Assembly (NCBI GenBank): GCA_949101405.1
Contig: CARYFM010000007.1
Location: 1 to 38,820 of the forward strand
Reading direction: 5' to 3'
DNA length: 38,820 nucleotides
Origin: an uncultured Candidatus Saccharibacteria bacterium
GTDB lineage: Bacteria > Patescibacteriota > Saccharimonadia > Saccharimonadales > Saccharimonadaceae
Shown here one piece after another: positions 32,641-38,757 of this stretch (its first letter is position 1; each line of letters opens with the position of its first letter). The position numbers were made by a program, and so were the translations under genes. The notes beneath the pieces are model-generated. The model was not told the DNA's origin and did no database searches. It saw only the letters and a program-made list of their open reading frames with translations.

Positions 32641-33504
32641 ATGTTTGATACTGCGATTACGATTGGAATTTTGGTGATGATGTTTATGTTAGGTGCGGTG
32701 TTTGGCTCGTTTGCTTGTTGCCAGGCCTGGCGGTGGCGTTATCACGCTGTAAAAAAGAAAGATTTGGGGCAGTGGTCGGTATGTATACACTGCAAGAAGC
32801 GTATCAAGTGGTATGATAATATTCCGATTTTTTCATGGTTGTTTTTGCGGGGGCGGTGCCGGAGTTGCCATAAAGAGATTGGAGTAGCGGATTTCTTGTC
32901 GGAAATTAGTTTGGCGGTAGCGTTTTTGATGCTGTCTTGGGCGTATTTGTTGCCGATTTTGACGCAGTGGGAGATTTTGGCTTTACATCCAGAGTTTCTG
33001 GCACTGAGGTTAGCGATTTTTATTGTGACGCTGATTTTATTAGTGGTATTAATGGTATTAGCAGTGTATGATGCGAAGTGGGGTGAATTGCCAACAGTGC
33101 TTTTGACTCTGGCAATTATTATTGGGGCAATGGTAAGCATACTTAAACTTTATGAGGTGCAGTTGTCGGATAGTGGTGATGTGCTAGGAGCCTTGTTGAG
33201 TTTGATTGGTGGGGTGTTGATACTCGCGGGAACGTGTTTTGTGATTTATAAGGCGTCGAAGGAGCGGTTGATGGGCGGTGGGGATTGGCTTCTGGCTTTG
33301 TCGTTGGCTTTGGCTTTGTCGGATTGGTGGTTGGCGTTGTGGACGATCTTTTTAGCAAATTTGCTGGGGGATGTGATTGCGCTTCCAAGTGCTTTGAAGA
33401 AAAAAGGACATGTGGTGCATTTTGGACCGTTTTTGGTGGCGGCATTTGTGATTGTGCTAGTACTAGGGAATTGTTTGCCGTTATTGATAAAGGTGGGGAT
33501 TTAG
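32641..33504 (+). CDS. pilD: Prepilin peptidase PilD (A24 family)
   Basis: The 287-residue membrane protease cleaves and may methylate prepilins. The N-terminal domain has GAVFGSFACC, then two Cys pairs CIHCKKRIKW and CRSCHKEIG (about 44-81), a zinc site. The catalytic Asp residues are in YDAKWGELP (near 142) and GGGDWLLAL (near 216), each at the expected membrane border, with about eight membrane helices. Leaderless start behind TAAAAT (32629-32634). Last gene of the pilus cluster. Confidence 0.93.
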   Translation: MFDTAITIGILVMMFMLGAVFGSFACCQAWRWRYHAVKKKDLGQWSVCIHCKKRIKWYDNIPIFSWLFLRGRCRSCHKEIGVADFLSEISLAVAFLMLSWAYLLPILTQWEILALHPEFLALRLAIFIVTLILLVVLMVLAVYDAKWGELPTVLLTLAIIIGAMVSILKLYEVQLSDSGDVLGALLSLIGGVLILAGTCFVIYKASKERLMGGGDWLLALSLALALSDWWLALWTIFLANLLGDVIALPSALKKKGHVVHFGPFLVAAFVIVLVLGNCLPLLIKVGI

Positions 33505-33524
33505 GCGAGGGCATCTGGGGTGTA

Positions 33525-33553
33525 TTGACTTTTTTGATAAAGTGTGATATTAT
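33525..33553 (+). promoter_or_regulatory. Promoter of the small gene and second rpsR copy
   Basis: TTGACT (33525-33530), 17 bases, TATTAT (33548-33553), with a leader of about 70 bases carrying AGGAGG. Confidence 0.75.
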
Positions 33554-33630
33554 TGTACTGAGTCGATAAAGACTTAATAGTTAGTAACTGTAGTGCTAAA
33601 GTATTTTAAGAGATTAGGAGGAAGAATAGG

Positions 33631-33930
33631 ATGTTGAATCAGAACAGACGTTTTTTTGTGGCAGCGGGCGAGAATCTGAAGAGTGTGCTTGAGGCGTGGG
33701 CGAATGAGAACACAATGAAGCTGAAAGGTGAAGATGTGGCGCTTGAGACTTGTAAGCGGGCCTATGAACTTGATGTACAGTGCAACGAAGATTTGGCCGT
33801 ACGCATGAGGCTGCTTGGAGTCGGATACCAGGATTTTATGAATGGTAAAAAGGCTATTGGACGGGTAAAGTATGACTTTGTTGAAGGTATGCAATGTACG
33901 GTGGTTTATCCGGAAATCAGAGACCGATAG
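33631..33930 (+). CDS. Hypothetical 99-residue protein upstream of the rpsR paralogue
   Basis: Not recognised. It reads LNQNRRFFVAAGENLKSVLEAWANEN, a helical middle with KRAYELDVQCNEDLAVRMRLLGVGYQDF, and the strand-like end IGRVKYDFVEGMQCTVVYPE. No signal or membrane segment. It has AGGAGG upstream. The next gene, an S18-like reading frame, starts 11 bases after its stop with the excellent site AGGAGGTGA, so they form a two-gene operon. Confidence 0.7.
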   Translation: MLNQNRRFFVAAGENLKSVLEAWANENTMKLKGEDVALETCKRAYELDVQCNEDLAVRMRLLGVGYQDFMNGKKAIGRVKYDFVEGMQCTVVYPEIRDR

Positions 33931-33941
33931 GAGGTGAGACG

Positions 33942-34118
33942 ATGAAATTTGACTATAAAGACGTGGAGACTCTGAGAGAGTATTTGGATGATTCGGGGAA
34001 GATTAAACCGCGTTGTAAGACTAAGTTGACAGGAGCGTAGCAATCCCGGCTAGCCAAGGCTATTAAACAGGCACGACATCTTGCACTTTTGCCTATTTCT
34101 TCGAGAACAGAAACATAA
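33942..34118 (+). pseudogene. Second, divergent S18 (rpsR) copy with an in-frame TAG
   Basis: MKFDYKDVETLREYLDDSGK... KTKLTGA reads into TAG 34038-34040, then continues in the same frame QSRLAKAIKQARHLALLP to TAA 34116-34118. The two parts align over the whole length with S18 at 16323 (FDYRDVKTLQRYI, TAKQQRQLAVAVKRARHLALLP); the TAG replaces a Lys codon (AAG to TAG is one change). The strong ribosome site, promoter and terminator are intact, so this is either a very recent pseudogene or a gene using readthrough. Confidence 0.75.
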
Positions 34119-34125
34119 GTACTTA

Positions 34126-34155
34126 TGTTGGTAAGGTCGACAGCTTTCATCGTCG
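34126..34155 (+). terminator. Terminator of the second rpsR operon
   Basis: AGGTCGAC and GTCGACCT pair around about 10 bases, followed by TTTTTCTC. Confidence 0.8.
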
Positions 34156-34217
34156 ACCTTTTTCTCATATTATGCTCCTATAGTCTGGGCGTCGATCCAA
34201 TTTGCACTCTTCTTTCC

Positions 34218-34424
34218 TTACATCCCTAATACAGTACTCAGGCAGCGGAGGGAGGCACCGTGTGAGTGTTCCGTTGGACCGGCCGACGTAAGAATACTTG
34301 TAGCATTAAAATTTAAGACATATGCAAAAGTAGTAGATTCATCGCGCGATGACCAGCTATTACCATGGCTACCAGTGAGCCTCAAAATGCCAATACCAAG
34401 ATTTATATACCCGCTGCGCACGAA
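34218..34424 (-). repeat. Variable C-terminal cassette C8
   Basis: VRSGYINLGIGILRLTGSHGNSWSSRDES... YVLNFNATSILTSAGP... HGASLRCLSTVLGM-stop with conserved ends. It is downstream of, and in the same direction as, the CdiA-CT-like gene 34502-34894. Confidence 0.8.
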
Positions 34425-34501
34425 GTAAAACAAAAAAGAAGACGACCTATTGTCCATTACTGTACGCATTCGTCTTCGATATCTTGATTGTACTATAAAT
34501 T

Positions 34502-34894
34502 TCATTTAATATCAATGGCTTTTTCGTCTTTAGTAATAAGAATGACATGTTTAATCTGGAGATTGCTAGTTTTTAAGACGTATCGGATTCTCGATTCTAC
34601 TTGTCGGGTAGTAATATTAGGTGATTTAAGCAAGCTGATTATGACATTTTGTGATTGATGGCTAGCTCTACATAAATTATCCTCAATCGTATGTTTACCA
34701 TTACCTTTGATATTCTTAATCTCCCAGAACTGTTTTGTCTTGATTGCCTGAATGTCTGGTGTTGTAGAAATGCCTTGTTTTATGAATAAAATATCGCTTT
34801 GGAATTTTTCTGCGCAAAGTTTGGCTACCACTTTTTCGTATTTATCTGGTTGAGGCTTGAGATTTATCGGAATTATAAAATGATAATTTGACAT
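34502..34894 (-). CDS. CdiA-CT-like PD-(D/E)XK nuclease
   Basis: The 130-residue protein has KVVAKLCAEKFQSDILFIKQGIST, then TPDIQAIKTKQFWEIKN (Asp and E-x-K of a PD-(D/E)XK nuclease, about 46-62), then GKHTIEDNLCRASHQSQNVIISL and a closing strand IKHVILITKDEKAI. It is intact and paralogous to 36563-36973 and to the broken copy at 14842. This small stand-alone domain resembles the C-terminal nuclease tips of contact-dependent inhibition toxins; activity and target are inferred. It has no evident immunity gene. Element B promoter 7 bases upstream, leaderless. Confidence 0.65.
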   Translation of the reverse strand: MSNYHFIIPINLKPQPDKYEKVVAKLCAEKFQSDILFIKQGISTTPDIQAIKTKQFWEIKNIKGNGKHTIEDNLCRASHQSQNVIISLLKSPNITTRQVESRIRYVLKTSNLQIKHVILITKDEKAIDIK

Positions 34895-34901
34895 GCTAAC
34901 A

Positions 34902-34930
34902 GACTAGCATATTCTGAGAAGAATTAGCAA
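34902..34930 (-). promoter_or_regulatory. Element B promoter, copy 3
   Basis: On the reverse strand TTGCTA (34930-34925), 17 bases, CTAGTC (34907-34902), then 7 bases to ATG 34894; preceded by ATTAATGCTTATGA and fused to the start of cassette C9. Confidence 0.6.
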
Positions 34931-34945
34931 TCATAAGCATTAATA

Positions 34946-35167
34946 TTCGTGCGCAGCGGGAACCTCCATCCCTACGATGGTAAGTCTTGGAACGCTGGCA
35001 TCAACGGCTACGAGTGGTCGTCGCGAGCGGCGGCGTATACTTCTAGTACCTCGGCTACCGTTTACTACCTCAGCTTTAATGCTACTGGTGTGGTTCCGTC
35101 GGCTGGCCCGTATAACCGCCACTTCGGTTTCTCCCTCCGCTGCCTGAGTACTGTATTAGGGATGTGA
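34946..35167 (+). repeat. Variable C-terminal cassette C9
   Basis: VRSGNLHPYDGKSWNAGINGYEWSSR... YYLSFNATGVVPSAGPYNRHFGFSLRCLSTVLGM-stop. GKSWNAG is shared with C1, showing that segments are exchanged or inherited between cassettes. It is GC-richer than the flanks. It ends just before the promoter of the xer recombinase. Confidence 0.8.
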
Positions 35168-35182
35168 GGGGAACGCTTATGG

Positions 35183-35188
35183 TATAAT
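35183..35188 (+). promoter_or_regulatory. -10 box of the xer gene (leaderless)
   Basis: TTATGGTATAAT ends 7 bases before ATG 35196, with no ribosome site. Confidence 0.6.
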
Positions 35189-35195
35189 ATAGGGT

Positions 35196-36149
35196 ATGTC
35201 ATATGAGATGCCAGAATTAATTACGGACTTTGTAGAGCATGTAGAAGTAGAGCGTGGTCGTTCAAAAAAGACAGCGGAAAATTACGCACACTATTTGATG
35301 CGCTTTTTGGATATAGCGGGAGAAATTACGGGAAAAGGTTATGGTATTCAGCCAGAACATATTACGCGCGAGGTGTTGAGGAAGTTTCGGCTGGCACTAA
35401 ACCGGGTAGAAGATGAGCATGGTGAGGGGCTGAAGCCAATTACGCAAGCGTATCATTTGATTGCTTTGCGTGGGTTTTTGAAGTATCTGGCACAGCGGGA
35501 GATCAAGAGTTTAGATCCGTCGTTGGTTGAATTGCCGCATGTAGTGCGGCAGCAAGTGACGTTTTTGCATTTTGATGAAGTGGAGGCAATGCTGAAAGCG
35601 ATTGATACGGAGACGGAGTCAGGTTTGCGCGATCGGGCGATTATTGAACTCTTGTTTTCTGGTGGTCTGCGCGTGTCGGAGTTGACTAAGTTAAATCGAG
35701 ATTCAATAAATTTGGAACGGCGAGAGTTTTTGGTGCGAGGAAAGGGAAGTAAGGACCGACCAATATTTATTTCTGAAGCAGCGGCGGATTGGGTGGAGAA
35801 GTATTTGAATGCTAGGACAGATACTCTGGCGCCGCTATTTCTAAGTAATAGCCGAAGAACGCAGGCAGTGGATACAAGTGGGGATTATCGGCGGTTAACG
35901 CCACGTTCGGTGGAGCGGATTGTGCAGAAGTATGCAAAACTAGCAGGGATTACTAAACACGTGTCACCACATACATTGCGGCACAGTTTTGCGACGGATT
36001 TATTGATGAACGGGGCGGATTTGCGCTCAGTGCAGACGATGCTTGGACATGCAGATATTTCTACAACTCAGATTTACACGCACGTGACCGATCAGCATCT
36101 GAAAGAAGTTCACGATCGGTTCCATACGGAGACGAGCGATGCGGCATAA
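35196..36149 (+). CDS. Tyrosine recombinase XerC/XerD-like
   Basis: The 317-residue recombinase has an N-terminal SAM-like core-binding domain (about 1-110, FVEHVEVERGRSKKTAENYAHYL) and a catalytic domain with GGLRVSEL (Arg near 158), HTLRHSFATDLL (H-x-x-R near 259-262), LGHADISTTQIYTH (His and nucleophile Tyr near 291). It most likely resolves chromosome dimers with FtsK. It lies between cassettes C9 and C10, so a role in cassette movement cannot be excluded, but it has all the marks of the housekeeping enzyme. Confidence 0.92.
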   Translation: MSYEMPELITDFVEHVEVERGRSKKTAENYAHYLMRFLDIAGEITGKGYGIQPEHITREVLRKFRLALNRVEDEHGEGLKPITQAYHLIALRGFLKYLAQREIKSLDPSLVELPHVVRQQVTFLHFDEVEAMLKAIDTETESGLRDRAIIELLFSGGLRVSELTKLNRDSINLERREFLVRGKGSKDRPIFISEAAADWVEKYLNARTDTLAPLFLSNSRRTQAVDTSGDYRRLTPRSVERIVQKYAKLAGITKHVSPHTLRHSFATDLLMNGADLRSVQTMLGHADISTTQIYTHVTDQHLKEVHDRFHTETSDAA

Positions 36150-36226
36150 TAGAAACGATTTTTGTCTTTGGCATGGTAGTGTTTGATAGGTTGGGGGAGA
36201 ATGGTTAATTTGCTACACTCATCCTT

Positions 36227-36440
36227 TCACATCCCTAATACAGTACTCAGGCAGCGGAGGGGGTAACCACGCCAGCGGGCGTCGCTGGGCGACGGGTAGA
36301 CATAGGATGCATTGAAGTAGAGGAGGTACGCATTAGCAGTAGTCGAGTCGGAGCGCGACGACCAATCGTACCCGTACTGGCCAGCGTACCTGAAAGTACC
36401 AGCAGATACAGTCAAATGGACGTGCCCGCTGCGCACGAAA
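36227..36440 (-). repeat. Variable C-terminal cassette C10
   Basis: VRSGHVHLTVSAGTFRYAGQYGYDWSSRSDST... YLLYFNASYVYPSPSDARWRGYPLRCLSTVLGM-stop. The FRYAGQ and GYDWSSRS blocks are shared with C6 and C1. Its start abuts element A. Confidence 0.8.
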
Positions 36441-36515
36441 AGTTGAACTTGTAAAGTAAATCCAAGTTCAGTTCGGATTATAATCTGTAAATTAACCGTA
36501 TCTTCTATTTTATTA
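36441..36515. repeat. Element A copy beside C10
   Basis: GAACTTGTAA-AGTAA-ATCCAAGTTC (imperfect palindrome) followed by the AT-rich tail with ATCTGTAAATTA and CTATTTTATTAATG. It aligns with 10756-10828 and 2935-3000. Confidence 0.55.
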
Positions 36516-36525
36516 ATGCTTGTGA

Positions 36526-36554
36526 TTGCTAAATTTTTCTTTTTTGTGCTAGTC
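36526..36554 (+). promoter_or_regulatory. Element B promoter, copy 4
   Basis: TTGCTA (36526-36531), 17 bases, CTAGTC (36549-36554), then 8 bases to ATG 36563; lead-in ATTAATGCTTGTGA. Confidence 0.6.
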
Positions 36555-36562
36555 TTGAAGGG

Positions 36563-36973
36563 ATGAAGAAAACTGTACCCAAAAAATCTACCAGAGTAGG
36601 AAAAATTATACCTAATGGCGTTAAACCCGAGCTCCACGAAATGGATACGATTTTGTATTTTACAAATTTGGGAAAGGACGTAGAGTTGATCCCAGCCTCA
36701 CATACTCCCGGTAATAAAACTCCCGACTTTATTATTGACGGCTTAAAATGGGAAGCAAAAACACCAACTAACAGTAACCGCAGTGCGATAGAGCGGACGT
36801 TTTATCGGGCGAGTTGTCAATCCTGCAATGTTATTATAGACCTACGTCGTTTAAGGCATATAGAGAGTACAATAGATATTCTCGAAAAATGTTTTAAAAA
36901 CACTCGGAAGGTTCGTAAAATGTGTATTATCACCAAATCCTCAACACCTATATTTTACAGCAAAAAACGTTGA
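36563..36973 (+). CDS. CdiA-CT-like PD-(D/E)XK nuclease
   Basis: The 136-residue intact paralogue has a basic N-terminus, ELHEMDTILYFTNLGKDVELIPAS (about 25-48), KTPDFIIDGLKWEAKTP (PD...E-x-K, about 53-69), AIERTFYRASCQSCNVIIDLRR, and a closing strand KMCIITKSSTPIFY. It has the same layout as 34502-34894. A toxin-like role is inferred from resemblance to contact-dependent inhibition nuclease tips. Leaderless behind element B, between divergent cassettes C10 and C11. Confidence 0.65.
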   Translation: MKKTVPKKSTRVGKIIPNGVKPELHEMDTILYFTNLGKDVELIPASHTPGNKTPDFIIDGLKWEAKTPTNSNRSAIERTFYRASCQSCNVIIDLRRLRHIESTIDILEKCFKNTRKVRKMCIITKSSTPIFYSKKR

Positions 36974-37050
36974 TTTTCTAAGATGATAGTGATATCATAT
37001 AGACACTGGGGGCGTCCTAGTGTTGTAAACATTAGGTCAGCCCTCTTTTT
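36970..37050 (+). ncRNA. Short promoter-terminator unit related to the small RNA at 15246
   Basis: TTGATT (36970-36975), 17 bases, TATCAT (36993-36998), then about 45 bases ending in a branched terminator: GGGGGC (37008-37013) with GCCCTC (37040-37045), CCTAGTG with CATTAGG inside, then five T. The first 26 bases from GTGATAT and the last 10 match the unit at 15246-15350. The T run touches the start of cassette C11. Confidence 0.5.
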
Positions 37051-37282
37051 CGTGCGCAGCGGGAGTGTCTACTTACCTAATACTGCTGGTACTTTCGGGT
37101 ACGCTGGCCACTCTGCTGACTATTGGTCGTCGCGCGGGTCTTCTACGCGATATGATGGCGTGTCTACTCCTAGCGCTTACGACCTCTACTTTAATGCCAC
37201 TGGTGTGACCCCGTCGAATGGCCCGCATAACCGCTACCTCGGTCTCCCCCTCCGCTGCCTGAGTACTGTATTAGGGATGTGA
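37049..37282 (+). repeat. Variable C-terminal cassette C11
   Basis: VRSGSVYLPNTAGTFGYAGHSADYWSSRGSSTRYDG... YDLYFNATGVTPSNGPHNRYLGLPLRCLSTVLGM-stop. The longest middle, GC-richer than its surroundings. Conserved ends on both sides; no ribosome site. Confidence 0.8.
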
Positions 37283-37337
37283 GGAAAATTGTGGTATGAT
37301 AGATTGGTAAGTTGATTACAGAGAAGGGGGCGAAGAT

Positions 37338-38081
37338 ATGGAATCAACGATTATTGTGATACCAGCGGAAGGTGATGCACCAGAAACTGAGATATGGTAC
37401 ATTCAAAAACTGAAGGCACATTATCAAAAGGCGGAAGTATTGGTATTTGAGCATGATTACAAGGGCAAAGAGCATCTAAATGTCTTTTTGAGTACGGTTC
37501 TGCAAGTGCGGCGTTTTGTGGCGGAGCATTATTTTACGGAGGCTGAGATTCATGCTCAAGGAGGACTGGGTGCGCTTGTAGCATATGAGTTTTTGCGGTA
37601 TTGCCCAGAGAGAATTGCTACGGTGTTTATGGTGGGCGGTGCGCCTAGTGGAGCGATGACCGGAATAGCCAAGTTGTTCCATCGTGTGATAGTACGTGGG
37701 TGGTATCATCTGCAATGGTTTTTTCCATTTTTTGCGGATGATCCTAATCCGGAAAATGATGAAGATATTGCACAGATTAAGGCTTCTTCTACAGAAGTGA
37801 TGCGTAGGGATCCGCTTCTATATCGAAACCAATTAATATTAATTGGTGGTTGGGGTTTGTCTGAAGATTGGCAAGTTCCAGCCGGGTGTCAGGTTTATTT
37901 TGTGCCAAACGGCAAGACGGTACGTCCGATATGGTGGGACAATACCTATGATAGTGTTAGGGCTCGGGAGTTGTGGCGAGAACATGGAGTTCTGACGACT
38001 CCGCAGCCGGGGAAGAACTTCAGTTTTTATAGTATGATGCCGGCGTGTGAACTATTTGAAGTAATGGATAGTGTGCGCTAA
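37338..38081 (+). CDS. Alpha/beta-hydrolase-like protein lacking the nucleophile Ser
   Basis: The 247-residue protein has the strand-helix order of an alpha/beta hydrolase: IIVIPAEGDAPETEIWYIQKL, then AEIHAQGGLGALVAYEFLRYCPERIATVFMVGGAP, where the elbow (normally G-x-S-x-G-G) reads H-A-Q-G-G-L-G (about 72-78), so Gln replaces Ser. It is probably not a classic serine hydrolase. No signal peptide. AAGGGGG lies upstream of ATG 37338; the -10 candidate TATGAT lies just past cassette C11. A terminator follows. Confidence 0.65.
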   Translation: MESTIIVIPAEGDAPETEIWYIQKLKAHYQKAEVLVFEHDYKGKEHLNVFLSTVLQVRRFVAEHYFTEAEIHAQGGLGALVAYEFLRYCPERIATVFMVGGAPSGAMTGIAKLFHRVIVRGWYHLQWFFPFFADDPNPENDEDIAQIKASSTEVMRRDPLLYRNQLILIGGWGLSEDWQVPAGCQVYFVPNGKTVRPIWWDNTYDSVRARELWREHGVLTTPQPGKNFSFYSMMPACELFEVMDSVR

Positions 38082-38084
38082 AGA

Positions 38085-38122
38085 AAATGCCCTGCTGAGG
38101 AAATCGGCGGGGTATTTTATAT
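38085..38122 (+). terminator. Terminator after the alpha/beta-hydrolase-like gene
   Basis: ATGCCC-TGCTG pairs with CGGCG-GGGTAT (one G-T pair), followed by TTTTAT. Confidence 0.65.
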
Positions 38123-38159
38123 AAAATATGGTATAATTGAGAAAAGTAAGGAGTTTTTT

Positions 38160-38675
38160 ATGGGAAAAGAGAAAGATTTAGTGGAACGTAGTTTGGTAGT
38201 ACTAAAGCCAGACACTGTACAACGTGGGATTGTAGGCGAGATTATCACGCGGTTTGAACGGGTTGGCTTGAAGATCGTGGGGATGAAGATGGTAATGCCA
38301 GATGAAGACCAGTATCGGGCACATTATGAGGACATCGGTCAGATGATTACTCGTCGGGGTGAGCAGGCTTTTCGTTATAACTTGAGTTATATGATGACAG
38401 GTCCAGTGATTGCGATGTGCCTTGAGGGCGTAGAAGCGGTGCCTTTGGTACGCAAGATTGTAGGGCCGACCGAACCGAAGTCGGCAGAAATGGGTACGAT
38501 TCGTGGTGATTATTCACACATGAGCTTTGGTTACTCTGATGCTAAGGGTATGGGTGTGCCAAACTTGGTACATGCTAGTGGTAGCAAAGAGGAAGCTAAG
38601 AGAGAGATTGCTCTGTGGTTTAAGCCAGAAGAGTTGTATGATTACTCTGATTTGAACGAGAAATTTACACGCTAA
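38160..38675 (+). CDS. ndk: Nucleoside diphosphate kinase
   Basis: NDK balances nucleoside triphosphate pools through a phospho-His intermediate. The 171-residue product has SLVVLKPDTVQRGIVGEII, RAHYEDI, MMTGPVIAMCLEGVEAVPLVRKIVGPT, GTIRGDYS and NLVHASGS with the catalytic His near 138. It is longer than the usual 140-150 residues because of an insertion after RGEQAF and a C-terminal WFKPEELYDYSDLNEKF. AAGGAG upstream of ATG 38160 and TATAAT at about 38131. Confidence 0.95.
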   Translation: MGKEKDLVERSLVVLKPDTVQRGIVGEIITRFERVGLKIVGMKMVMPDEDQYRAHYEDIGQMITRRGEQAFRYNLSYMMTGPVIAMCLEGVEAVPLVRKIVGPTEPKSAEMGTIRGDYSHMSFGYSDAKGMGVPNLVHASGSKEEAKREIALWFKPEELYDYSDLNEKFTR

Positions 38676-38681
38676 AGTTTG

Positions 38682-38704
38682 AACTTGTAACGCATTTACA
38701 AGTT
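38682..38704. repeat. Palindrome AACTTGTAA-N5-TTACAAGTT after ndk
   Basis: AACTTGTAA-CGCAT-TTACAAGTT, 6 bases past the ndk stop and ahead of the true terminator. Same arms as the copies at 10757, 19201 and 22448. Confidence 0.65.
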
Positions 38705-38709
38705 GGGCT

Positions 38710-38741
38710 AAAAAATACCCCTGTTTGCGGGGTATTTTTGC
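38710..38741 (+). terminator. Intrinsic terminator of ndk
   Basis: AAAAATACCCC and GGGGTATTTTT pair around a 7-base loop, ending in T; it works in both directions. Confidence 0.85.
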
Positions 38742-38757
38742 GATTGAATGACGAATT

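Noticed and set aside
2728..37282. Diversity-generating retroelement as the source of cassette variation
   Set aside because: No reverse transcriptase or template-repeat/variable-repeat pair in the window, and the differences between cassettes include length changes and all base types rather than changes limited to adenines.
2728..37282. Integron-type gene cassettes
   Set aside because: No integron integrase or attC-like sites; the repeated ends are coding sequence of a protein domain, and the only tyrosine recombinase looks like housekeeping Xer.
10829..37282. Cassettes as independent small genes starting at the GTG of VRSG
   Set aside because: None has a ribosome binding site or a -10 box at leaderless distance before that GTG, and the product would be a domain fragment.
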